From assembly GCA_944392315.1 (NCBI GenBank), contig CALXWH010000003.1, forward strand, positions 62,001-126,000: a stretch of 64,000 nucleotides of DNA. The letters run 5' to 3'. The notes below the pieces were generated by a model. That model made no database searches. It worked only from the letters and a program-made list of their open reading frames with translations, and was not told the DNA's origin. The DNA comes from an uncultured Alphaproteobacteria bacterium. GTDB lineage: Bacteria > Pseudomonadota > Alphaproteobacteria > RF32 > CAG-239. Made by a program: the position numbers and the translations under genes. Position 1 is the stretch's first letter, and each line of letters starts with the position of its first letter. Below, piece by piece: positions 8,943 through 16,357 of this stretch.

Positions 8943-8973
8943 GCACTTCCGAGAAAGAGGACGGTGCTTTTTT
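8943..8973 (+). terminator. Hairpin plus T run at the 5' end of the rpsD leader
   Basis: GCAC (8943-8946) pairs with GTGC (8964-8967), with an inner TTCC/GGA pairing, followed directly by six T. It could end read-through from lolD or act as an early attenuator of rpsD. No protein is coded between 8844 and 9109. Confidence 0.45.
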
Positions 8974-9109
8974 GGAGATGTGAGGTGTGGGGATATATAC
9001 CCTTTTCCTTTTGTTTCCTAAGCATAACGCCCCGTTTGCGCAGATATTTATCTCAACGACAAAACTATCGGGACAATAAATTAATTAACCGTTTAAAGGA
9101 TTTTATTTA

Positions 9110-9724
9110 ATGAAAAGTATTGTTAACGCAAAAAAGAAAAGTAGCCGTCGTTACGGTCAAAATCTTTGGGGTGATTCTAACAGCCCTATTTTGAAGAGAA
9201 ATTATGCTCCGGGTCAACATGGTCAAAAGAGAAAAAAGACAACTGACTATGGTGAGCAATTATATGCTAAACAGAGATTAAAAGTTTACTATGGTAACAT
9301 TTCTGAAAAGCAATTCCACAAATATTATGAAGAAGCTATTCGTAGAAGAGGCGACGCCGCTGAAAACCTTATCGGCTTGTTGGAATCTCGTTTGGATAAC
9401 TTGGTTTATAAAGCAAAATTTGCTTCTACCGTTTTTGCTGCTCGTCAGTTTGTTAACCACGGTCACATTACCGTTAATGGTAAGAAAGTTAACATCCCTT
9501 CTTATATGGTTAAAGCCGGTGATGTTATTGAAGTTCGTGAGAAATCTAAGCAATTAGCCGTTGTTTTGACTGCTATTCAATCTCAATCTCGTGACTTCCC
9601 TTCTTATTTGGAAGTTGATGCTTCTAAATTAACAGCTAAATATTCTTTTGTTCCGAAATTTGATGACGTTCCTTACGCTGCTCAAATGGAACCAAACTTG
9701 GTTATCGAGTTCTACTCCAGATAA
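9110..9724 (+). CDS. rpsD: 30S ribosomal protein S4
   Basis: 204 residues, the normal bacterial length. S4 binds the 5' domain of 16S rRNA and helps start 30S assembly. The N-terminal part has [12 protein letters not shown], and the S4 RNA-binding domain occupies about 93-155 ([20 protein letters not shown], then [10 protein letters not shown]). The alphaproteobacterial style [14 protein letters not shown] is present near the N terminus, without the zinc cysteines of some S4 forms. It is a single-gene unit with RBS AAGGA, its own promoter and a strong terminator. Confidence 0.97.
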   Translation: MKSIVNAKKKSSRRYGQNLWGDSNSPILKRNYAPGQHGQKRKKTTDYGEQLYAKQRLKVYYGNISEKQFHKYYEEAIRRRGDAAENLIGLLESRLDNLVYKAKFASTVFAARQFVNHGHITVNGKKVNIPSYMVKAGDVIEVREKSKQLAVVLTAIQSQSRDFPSYLEVDASKLTAKYSFVPKFDDVPYAAQMEPNLVIEFYSR

Positions 9725-9773
9725 TAGCTGTTATATGGCGGTTTTCTTCTGGAGAATCGCAACAGAATATCAC

Positions 9774-9805
9774 AAAAAAGCAGAGTTTCGGCTCTGCTTT
9801 TTTTG
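9774..9805 (+). terminator. rpsD terminator
   Basis: AGCAGAG - TTTCGG - CTCTGCT followed by seven T (9779-9804). Confidence 0.9.
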
Positions 9806-9810
9806 TAACA

Positions 9811-9848
9811 AGAGCGCTATTGGCTAGGCCGGTGGGGCTCTTTTTTTG
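9811..9848 (+). terminator. Possible second terminator after rpsD
   Basis: AGAGC (9811-9815) and GCTCT (9837-9841) flank a GC-rich loop and are followed by seven T. The stem is short and the loop long. Confidence 0.35.
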
Positions 9849-9876
9849 CTTTTCTGCCTCTGTCATGCCCTTTCTA

Positions 9877-9904
9877 TTGACAAAAAAATATTTTCCATTA
9901 TCCT
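9877..9904 (+). promoter_or_regulatory. Promoter of orphan gene at 9950
   Basis: TTGACA (9877-9882), 16-base spacer, TATCCT (9899-9904). From the -35 box to mid-spacer it is the same 18 bases as at 4922. Confidence 0.65.
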
Positions 9905-9949
9905 TTTGGCAATTAAATATTATTATTCACTTTTTTAAATTATCAACTT

Positions 9950-11017
9950 ATGGAAAATTATTTTAAATCTGCTGAACAAACACAAAGTGTGTTGGAAGCG
10001 CTGAAATGTTATTGGGACTTTTTTGGTGAAAGAAGCATTGATGAAGAAGATGATGATTTGACATTTTTTTCAAATGGTTTCTTTAGCCTTGTTAATCCCC
10101 AAAACTATCATCGGCAAATCTATGACAATCGTTGCCAGTTGTTTGCACCTGAGGTCATTGATTTTCATGTTTTTGAAAATGGATACTATGCTCTCTCTGT
10201 GGTTAAAAATAATTCTTATCAATTTTTTAATCCTCAGGGGGAAAGTATTGCCTGCTTTGATGATGTTATCTTTTGCGGGCAATATCGGCATTTTGTCGTC
10301 AAAAAAGATGATAAACTCTATGTCTTGTCGGTGGATGATTTATCTCAAAGCCACGTTATCGGCTCTGCTCATGACATCGCCGATTTTTGGGATGCCGATG
10401 ATGGGAAAATGGCCATTGAGAGAGATAATCAAATTATCTTGTATGACAAAGATTTCTGTGTCATACATCTTTTGCAGGATATAGTGGACGTTTCTTTCTT
10501 CACCGGAGGAAATTTTATCACTTGGACAAAGAAAAAGGGGGTTCTCTTTGATACAAACTTAGTTCCCCTATTGGATGATCTGGATGTTAATTATCATTGG
10601 GCGACGCTTAAAAATATGTGTCGGAATATGGATGCGACATACGATTGTCTGACGGCAAAACCTATTGCCAAATATTACACTCTTACCGGAGTTCCTAATT
10701 GCGCATATTACATATCCGGTACAGGTAATGTTTGTTTGCGCTTAGGCAACGGGGAGCAAATTGAATTTCAAGAAACCGATCGTTCATTCATTATTGCCAA
10801 GCAATTCGTCGGTATCATCCGTCAAAATCGTTTGGTGATTCTGGCTCTTGAGATTCCACTGCAGCAGCAAAGGATGCTTTTTGATACCTTTATTCGAGAA
10901 GTCTCCGGAGAGGATATTTCTGAAGCCTTGTTTGACTATGGGCAGAAATTTGTGGCGTTTGCTCAAGGTGCCAGATTGAATAAGCGTGAAACTTTGCGCT
11001 ATTTATTATCGCACTAA
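9950..11017 (+). CDS. Hypothetical protein, probable beta-rich repeat fold
   Basis: 355 residues, no recognised family. After an acidic patch (IDEEDDDL) the chain shows repeated short strands ending in aromatic-Asn/Asp turns, such as SNGFFSLVNPQ, ENGYYALSVVKNNSYQFF, DDKLYVLSVDD and ERDNQIILYDKD. This is reminiscent of WG-repeat or beta-propeller proteins, though no WG motif is kept. A short helical C terminus ends RETLRYLLSH. No signal peptide. It has a G-free leader with no ribosome site before ATGGAAAAT. The gene is a monocistron with its own promoter and terminator. Confidence 0.75.
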   Translation: MENYFKSAEQTQSVLEALKCYWDFFGERSIDEEDDDLTFFSNGFFSLVNPQNYHRQIYDNRCQLFAPEVIDFHVFENGYYALSVVKNNSYQFFNPQGESIACFDDVIFCGQYRHFVVKKDDKLYVLSVDDLSQSHVIGSAHDIADFWDADDGKMAIERDNQIILYDKDFCVIHLLQDIVDVSFFTGGNFITWTKKKGVLFDTNLVPLLDDLDVNYHWATLKNMCRNMDATYDCLTAKPIAKYYTLTGVPNCAYYISGTGNVCLRLGNGEQIEFQETDRSFIIAKQFVGIIRQNRLVILALEIPLQQQRMLFDTFIREVSGEDISEALFDYGQKFVAFAQGARLNKRETLRYLLSH

Positions 11018-11043
11018 CCGCTGTTTTTATCTCTTTTATTACA

Positions 11044-11067
11044 GCCCTCTTCGGAGGGCTTTTTTTT
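11044..11067 (+). terminator. Terminator after the orphan gene at 9950
   Basis: GCCCTC-TTCG-GAGGGC with a run of eight T; textbook UUCG tetraloop terminator. Confidence 0.92.
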
Positions 11068-11087
11068 ATTTTTCTTTTTATCCCCTC

Positions 11088-11116
11088 TTTACTCTTTATT
11101 CTTCTTGGGTTATAAT
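11088..11116 (+). promoter_or_regulatory. Promoter of the EamA-type transporter
   Basis: TTTACT (11088-11093), 17-base spacer, perfect TATAAT (11111-11116), about 30 bases before the ATG. Confidence 0.55.
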
Positions 11117-11147
11117 TAAATTAGGAATAACAGCTTATAGGTATTTT

Positions 11148-12041
11148 ATGTTTATTTTATTTATTGCTTTACTTGCTCCGCTATTCACTTCTTTTGCTAA
11201 TATCATTGAGTGCAAACTTTCTAATAATAATTTTAAGCACCCTCTCACGATGATTTTTTACATTTCTTTGATGAACTGCGTCTTTTTGCCGCTGTTGCTC
11301 TTTTTTGGTATGCCGACGTTGCCGACGCTTAGTGTCTTGCCTTTTTATCTTGTCTTAGCCGTTATTGATGTTGTTTATCTCTATCCTTATTACAAAGCTA
11401 TGAAGGTTATTGACACCTCTATCGTATCTGCTCTATTCTCTTTGGGGCAAATCACTATCCCGATTATGACGTATCTCTTTTTGGATGAACACCTCAAACA
11501 ATCGCAATATTTTGGTTTTGTCATTATCATTCTTGCCTCTATTGTTTTGAGCATCAACGACTTTAAAATGCCTAAACTTAATCGCGCCTTTTACTATATG
11601 GTCTTTGTTTCGTTTTTGAGAGCGTTTTATGTGGTTATTCAAAAATGTGCTTTTCAGTATGATGACAGTTGGATCAATATGATGATTTACGTCAATACAC
11701 TTTCCGGCCTTTTACCCTTTTTACTCTTTTTCCATAAGCCTTCAGCAGAACGTATCAAAAAAGCTTTTAACTCTTATCGCAAACGAACCAAAATTTTTTG
11801 CTTAAATGAACTTCTTTGCTTTTTAGGTGGAGCGGCTTTTATTTTTGCATTATCTCATATGTCTGCCGTGACACTTTCTGCAATCAACGCTACGGCGCCA
11901 ATCTTTATGCTCTTTATCAGCATTACCTTAAAAAAGATTTTTGACATTAGAGTCAAAGAAACCATCTCTCCACGCATTATGGTGAAAAAGATGGTCTGCT
12001 TTGTCGTTATCGTTATTGGCGTTGTTTTAGTCGCTTTATAA
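11148..12041 (+). CDS. EamA/DMT-superfamily membrane transporter
   Basis: 297 residues with about ten hydrophobic segments in two halves, the usual drug/metabolite transporter layout. Each half ends with a pattern of the kind SLGQITIPIMTYLFLDEHLK, the classic EamA spot before the fifth helix. The start at 11148 follows AGG and a good promoter. Earlier in-frame codons would run into the previous terminator. Substrate is unknown; the family exports amino acids, nucleotides or other metabolites. Its 3' end overlaps the convergent gene at 12013 by 29 bases. Confidence 0.8.
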   Translation: MFILFIALLAPLFTSFANIIECKLSNNNFKHPLTMIFYISLMNCVFLPLLLFFGMPTLPTLSVLPFYLVLAVIDVVYLYPYYKAMKVIDTSIVSALFSLGQITIPIMTYLFLDEHLKQSQYFGFVIIILASIVLSINDFKMPKLNRAFYYMVFVSFLRAFYVVIQKCAFQYDDSWINMMIYVNTLSGLLPFLLFFHKPSAERIKKAFNSYRKRTKIFCLNELLCFLGGAAFIFALSHMSAVTLSAINATAPIFMLFISITLKKIFDIRVKETISPRIMVKKMVCFVVIVIGVVLVAL

Positions 12042-12993
12042 TTTTTACAACTCTTTTGACTGCTTTTGTATATTTCATCGTCATTTGAGGATGGGCTTGT
12101 TTATACATCTTTGCTTTTTGAGCAATGTAATCATACAAATGCTGCATTTTTTTATTTCCTTTAGCAGCCAAATCTTCAGGATGGCCTTGAACGCATAAAA
12201 TCCCTGCGGCTTCATTACCCCATATTTCCGGTATACCGTCCGAATCTGATACGGCATATAGGTCCATTTTAACTAGCGGCGTGCCTTCCACATAATCTTG
12301 CAAAGCCGGATGAACCATGGCCTGGTTGTGACGCGAATTTATCATAATCTTATCTTCATTCGCATCTAACCCCATAATATCAAATATCGGTGTTCCTTTG
12401 ATTAACTTCAATCCATGAATACGTACGTCGGTTTCAGCTTTTGGCTTATGAACTGTCTTTTTTGACACTTCTTTTTCTAAGCTACGGTACATTTTCATAT
12501 TCCCCAATAGAGCCCCTATCATCTGCGCACCGGCACAAATACCCAGCATCGGTTTATGATGACGGTAGGCTTCGGTTATCGCTGCTTTATATGCAAAAAA
12601 GCGTTTGCCTTCTTTACCCCCCATATCTTTTCCGTCTATGAAGAAATCTTCCGGATTATCAAAGGCTCCTCCCGGCAAAATGACGCCATCGCAATCTTTC
12701 ATCTGTTGATAGGTGTTTTCATAATCCAAAAACTTTATTTCCGCACCTGTTGACAACGCCGCTTGCGCATAGGTCAATCCGATGGTGTAATATTCTTCGC
12801 CATTATCGCCTTTATCTTGCCCCAATAAAAATCCTACTGTCGGGCGGTTTGAACTTTTATCTTCATATAACTCTTTATGAAAGCGAATATCGGCCGCGAT
12901 ACCTTGTGCCTTTAATTCTTCTATCTCTTTTTTGGGAATGCCGAAACTCTTAAACTCTTCCAAATACTCCAGATATATTTTTTTAGTTTTCAT
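12013..12993 (-). CDS. Class I glutamine amidotransferase, gamma-glutamyl-GABA hydrolase-like (peptidase C26)
   Basis: 326 residues. A class I glutaminase fold with the nucleophile elbow GICAGAQMIGALLG, the first loop VILPGGAFDNPEDF and the catalytic His in QGHPED. These are the features of PuuD-type enzymes that cleave gamma-glutamyl amides. It has an N-terminal extension of about 50 residues and a basic C terminus (KRVVKIIKRLKQRQ) beyond the usual 250 residues. No synthetase or ammonia-channel partner is adjacent. The following gene on the same strand is the phosphomannomutase-like protein. Confidence 0.8.
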   Translation of the reverse strand: MKTKKIYLEYLEEFKSFGIPKKEIEELKAQGIAADIRFHKELYEDKSSNRPTVGFLLGQDKGDNGEEYYTIGLTYAQAALSTGAEIKFLDYENTYQQMKDCDGVILPGGAFDNPEDFFIDGKDMGGKEGKRFFAYKAAITEAYRHHKPMLGICAGAQMIGALLGNMKMYRSLEKEVSKKTVHKPKAETDVRIHGLKLIKGTPIFDIMGLDANEDKIMINSRHNQAMVHPALQDYVEGTPLVKMDLYAVSDSDGIPEIWGNEAAGILCVQGHPEDLAAKGNKKMQHLYDYIAQKAKMYKQAHPQMTMKYTKAVKRVVKIIKRLKQRQ

Positions 12994-13087
12994 CGTAAAA
13001 AACTCCTTTTTTGCATATACCTAAGTGTACCCGAAAATTGAGAGTCTGTCAATCGGGTTATTTATTCAGTTTTTAGGCGCTGGCTTT

Positions 13088-13798
13088 TTATATTTCCAGA
13101 TATTTCAAAACATCATCCGGACTATTAACCGGTACAACTTCCGTATTTTCCATACCGCGCAGAGCTTCTGCCAATGCATAGTCATTACCCCCCTTTTCCG
13201 TGCGGTCTCCTAAGAAAATTATTTTATAATTTGGGTGCATCTCTCTTACTTTATGCGCGATTTGCTCTTTGCTGCAGCCTTTGGTCACAATATCTATGGA
13301 TATCTTGCCGCCGACGCTCGCTTCATATTCCGGAAAATTCTCATTCACATCTTGGACAATGGTTTCACGTTCGTGATGTACATTATCCCATTCATTATAT
13401 TTGGCGCGCTCCGAAAATGGACAATTTCTTCCTAACACGCTGAAATTCAGCATTCCGGGGCGCAACTCCATGTAATTTCCAAAAAGTTGTCCTTCGTATT
13501 CCGTATTGCGACGATAACGCTCCAACGTTTGCAATAACTCTTTCTTTAATTTAATTTCGTGACGATAAATTTCTTTGCCTTTTTGATGAAATACATTGCC
13601 CATGGAGCTATAAATGCCGCTAAATGACAGCATCGCTTCGGATGGAATCTGTTCACATACTTTTTCATAGTTTGAACCTGCAGCTAAATAAGCTAAATGA
13701 GATTTTAACCAAGGGATAAATCTGCGACTGAAATCAGGCGTCATCTGTTGGCGGGCCGGCGTTATCGTTCCATCCATATCAAATATATATATTTTCAT
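13088..13798 (-). CDS. Eukaryote-type phosphomannomutase-like HAD phosphatase
   Basis: 236 residues of the HAD superfamily, IIB cap type. The nucleophile motif IFDMDGTITPAR is at the very N terminus. The cap contains RPGMLNFSVLGRNC and SERAKYNEWD, the positions that bind the sugar phosphate in animal and plant phosphomannomutases. The C-terminal motif IFLGDRTEKGGNDYAL matches their FGDKTxxGGNDxE. Expected reaction: interconversion of mannose 6- and 1-phosphate, feeding GDP-mannose. Most bacteria use the unrelated ManB/AlgC family instead, so horizontal origin is possible. RBS AGGAG lies just upstream of the ATG. Confidence 0.78.
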   Translation of the reverse strand: MKIYIFDMDGTITPARQQMTPDFSRRFIPWLKSHLAYLAAGSNYEKVCEQIPSEAMLSFSGIYSSMGNVFHQKGKEIYRHEIKLKKELLQTLERYRRNTEYEGQLFGNYMELRPGMLNFSVLGRNCPFSERAKYNEWDNVHHERETIVQDVNENFPEYEASVGGKISIDIVTKGCSKEQIAHKVREMHPNYKIIFLGDRTEKGGNDYALAEALRGMENTEVVPVNSPDDVLKYLEI

Positions 13799-13877
13799 AG
13801 CGTCTCCTTTCTTATAAGTGCGCCTGCAGAGACCAACTTACGGAAATATTCCTTATTTTATTTCCTTTTCATCTCAA

Positions 13878-14192
13878 CTATTTGTCTGCGACGCATTTAT
13901 AATAAGCTTTGGAGGGTACAAAAAGTCTGCACGTAAAAATATCATTATCTATTTCTTCCGCATGCGTCTTTTCCTTGTGCGCTCGGCATAGTTCATCTGC
14001 TTTGGCCTTTACTTCTTCTTTATCATAAAATAAAGGATTGTAACAGATGGCCGGACGACCGGGTTTTGAACTGCCGACATATACATATTCTGTTCCGGGC
14101 TCTCGTCTTCGGTCCTCAAAAGGGGCAAATTGCGAGCACGCACTCAGCAGGCAAAACACAGATAGTAACAATGATAATTTTAGTGTGGACAA
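13878..14192 (-). CDS. Small lipoprotein
   Basis: 104 residues. The signal peptide ends LLSAC, with the lipidated cysteine at residue 19. The mature part has three further cysteines (AICYNP, ELCRAH, FTCRLF) and a final YYKCVADK, so disulphides are likely in the periplasm. No family recognised. Translation appears to start at TTG (14192), with GGGAG nine bases upstream; there is no ATG before the signal sequence. Confidence 0.65.
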   Translation of the reverse strand: MSTLKLSLLLSVFCLLSACSQFAPFEDRRREPGTEYVYVGSSKPGRPAICYNPLFYDKEEVKAKADELCRAHKEKTHAEEIDNDIFTCRLFVPSKAYYKCVADK

Positions 14193-14250
14193 TTTGTAAA
14201 ACTCCCGTTAAATTGTGTATGTTAGTCATTATATATAAAGATGAATTAAA

Positions 14251-14862
14251 ATGCAAAGCGAAAATGTATATATTGGGGATGATAAATTTGAACGCTTCCT
14301 CGCTCATTATAATTGTCCGACACCTGTTGATGTTGCGAAACTGAAATTTGCCGGTGCTATTTGCAGCCCTAACCCTAATTTGAGACCAACGGATGTTATT
14401 GCTTCTTTCTTTCCGGATAATGCTCAACCACGTTTGACGACGAAGGCTGAAGCCGAATTGTTCTTTAAGTTTTTTATGGGATTGTGGGATCAGATGTTTG
14501 TTGAAATTAAAACCAATTCTTTGGAATTGCCCGAATTTCACGGTGATATTCATGATACACAAAGTCTTATTGAATTATGCTATAATCGGGCGGATCAAAT
14601 TGAATGCGGTTTTGTGGAAGGTTTTTGGGGCGGTTGCGAAACGCTTAATATCCCTAATTTTGCGGCAGAGTTAATCTCTTCTCTTTCTGATATGGCCGGT
14701 GTTTATGCCATGCTCGCTAAAAAACTTTCTCAATCTGAAAATCCCGATGATATTTATCCGGTTATTCTTAATACCGATAAAATGGTGCTCAAAACCTTGC
14801 ATTTCCTTATTGAACATTTGGTCTTGCCACATATTGAGAAACTACAAAGAAGTGTTAACTAA
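14251..14862 (+). CDS. YecA/UPF0149-like hypothetical protein
   Basis: 203 residues. A helical protein whose segment KFAGAICSPNPNLRPTDVIASF resembles the conserved loop of UPF0149/YecA proteins (an Ala/Gly turn, a P-x-x-x-x-P-S stretch, then a helix). It lacks the C-terminal SEC-C zinc motif that many members carry. A later motif is CGFVEGFWGGCETL. It lies 26 bases before the nitroreductase gene on the same strand and may be co-transcribed. Family assignment is tentative. Confidence 0.6.
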   Translation: MQSENVYIGDDKFERFLAHYNCPTPVDVAKLKFAGAICSPNPNLRPTDVIASFFPDNAQPRLTTKAEAELFFKFFMGLWDQMFVEIKTNSLELPEFHGDIHDTQSLIELCYNRADQIECGFVEGFWGGCETLNIPNFAAELISSLSDMAGVYAMLAKKLSQSENPDDIYPVILNTDKMVLKTLHFLIEHLVLPHIEKLQRSVN

Positions 14863-14888
14863 TCTGCCTTTTTACAGGAGTTTTTACT

Positions 14889-15419
14889 ATGGAATTATAT
14901 GAAGGACTTTTAACCAGACGCTCCATCAGAAAATATGATCCAGAAAAAAAATTATCTGATGAGCAAATTATTGAACTTTTGCGGGCGGCGAGCTATGCCC
15001 CTTCCGCGCACAACAAGCAGCCTTGGCATTTTTTGGTGCTCAAAGATGCTGAAACCTTGCGCACACTTAGAACCGTTCAACCGTGGACTTCTTTTGCTAA
15101 AGATGCCGCTTGCGTTGTTATTGTTTGTGCTGATGAATTGGAAACTTTCCACCGTGAAAAAGAAGGTTGGAACTATGCGCAAATTGATGGTTCGTTGGCG
15201 GCAGAAAATCTTTTGCTTGCTTGCCATGCCAAAGGGCTTGGTGCTTGTTTCTGCGGTGCGGCTCCGATGCCAATGGTCGTTGACAACCTGCGCAAAAAAT
15301 TTAATATGCCCGAAACTATACTCCCTATTGCTATTATTACAATCGGGTATCCACTGGAAACACCTAAGCAACCTGAAGATAGGTTTAATCCTGAGAAAGT
15401 ACATTGGGAAACTTTTTAA
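14889..15419 (+). CDS. Nitroreductase-family FMN oxidoreductase
   Basis: 176 residues, usual length. The N-terminal signature LLTRRSIRKYDPEKKLSDEQ and RAASYAPSAHNKQPWHF bind FMN phosphate, and the glycine-rich GLGACFCGAAP with ITIGYPLE near the end is typical. It uses NAD(P)H to reduce nitro compounds, quinones or similar; the physiological substrate is unknown. RBS CAGGAG precedes the ATG by 8 bases. A bidirectional terminator follows. Confidence 0.9.
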   Translation: MELYEGLLTRRSIRKYDPEKKLSDEQIIELLRAASYAPSAHNKQPWHFLVLKDAETLRTLRTVQPWTSFAKDAACVVIVCADELETFHREKEGWNYAQIDGSLAAENLLLACHAKGLGACFCGAAPMPMVVDNLRKKFNMPETILPIAIITIGYPLETPKQPEDRFNPEKVHWETF

Positions 15420-15436
15420 TCATTTTTTTCAACAAA

Positions 15437-15473
15437 ATAGCCTCGCAGAATATTCTGTGAGGCTTTGTTTTTC
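15437..15473. terminator. Bidirectional terminator
   Basis: GCCTCGCAGAAT / ATTCTGTGAGGC (one G.T pair) with T-rich sequence on both sides. It serves the nitroreductase gene and the convergent orphan gene. Confidence 0.85.
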
Positions 15474-15484
15474 TCTGTTACAGT

Positions 15485-16234
15485 TTACATGGCTGCATAG
15501 CGTTCAAAATAGGCTTTCACCTCTTCGCGATTGCCTCGTTCCAACAGTTCATCTTCTACTTCAAGTCCTTTGGTTGAGTCTTGAATGTAATCCATGATTG
15601 CTTTGTGGTTACCGCTCTTGATTAACAAACGCTGCGCTTCTGGGCACAATGCCTTGTACTTAAAAATATATCCTCTGACGCATTGCTCACACTTGTCTAT
15701 TAAACTATCTTTACCGTAACCGATGTTCAGATAGCTCATCAACTCCTTTTCGCCAAACGGGGAAAGAGGATTTGAGGCCAAATAGTTTTCAACATCTTCA
15801 AGATAGGCCAATGTATGCCTATCTTGACTTTTCGCAAGACTTTGTTGGAGCAAGTAGACTTCGGCTTGCGGAGAAAATTTCTTTTGCACCCTTAAAGCGC
15901 TCAGACCTTTATTGATTATTTCTTTTTCAAGTTCTAGGCACCAATGCCCATTTTCTAACATCTGTTCACAAATCACATCGTTTGAACCGGCGTGTTTATA
16001 AATATACAACTGCACTTCATGGCTTAACGGATAACTTTCCCCAAAAACTTCCAACATCTTGGTAATTTCTGTTTTATTACCTCTCTTGACAATTGCCATT
16101 TGTTCTTCATCGGTCAGAACTTCTTCTGTGCGATGCTGTGCAATTTTTGCCATGATTTCACGATGTTTTCGTCTTTCTTCCTCTGCAGCTTCACGCATAC
16201 GGCTGATTTCTGCAACACTGATTTTTTCTTCCAT
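15485..16234 (-). CDS. Hypothetical helical protein
   Basis: 249 residues, family not recognised. An N-terminal charged helix (about residues 5-40, EAAEEERRKHREIMAKI) is followed by an array of short helical pairs. Their recurring spacing resembles HEAT- or ankyrin-like solenoids (ITKMLEVFG, DVICEQMLENG, LRVQKKFSPQAEVYLLQQ). No signal peptide or membrane segment. The start at 16234 (MEEKISVAE) follows an A/T leader with no ribosome site; an upstream in-frame ATG is less consistent with that pattern. It stands alone. Confidence 0.7.
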   Translation of the reverse strand: MEEKISVAEISRMREAAEEERRKHREIMAKIAQHRTEEVLTDEEQMAIVKRGNKTEITKMLEVFGESYPLSHEVQLYIYKHAGSNDVICEQMLENGHWCLELEKEIINKGLSALRVQKKFSPQAEVYLLQQSLAKSQDRHTLAYLEDVENYLASNPLSPFGEKELMSYLNIGYGKDSLIDKCEQCVRGYIFKYKALCPEAQRLLIKSGNHKAIMDYIQDSTKGLEVEDELLERGNREEVKAYFERYAAM

Positions 16235-16325
16235 AATTTTACAATTTAATTGGTTTGACATATCTATACTTTATCACGATTTGATGTATTCCTGTTTCGG
16301 CTTCTTGTCAATCTATTTTCTTGTT

Positions 16326-16357
16326 ACAAAAAAGGGAGCTCATCGGCTCCCCTTTTC
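16326..16357 (-). terminator. Terminator of the MORN_2-repeat protein gene
   Basis: On the minus strand GGGGAGC, a short loop and GCTCCC, followed by six T. It overlaps the last base of the stop codon. Confidence 0.8.

Noticed and set aside
8847..9110. 87-residue ORF between lolD and rpsD
   Set aside because: Contains the rpsD promoter and a terminator hairpin and has no ribosome site.
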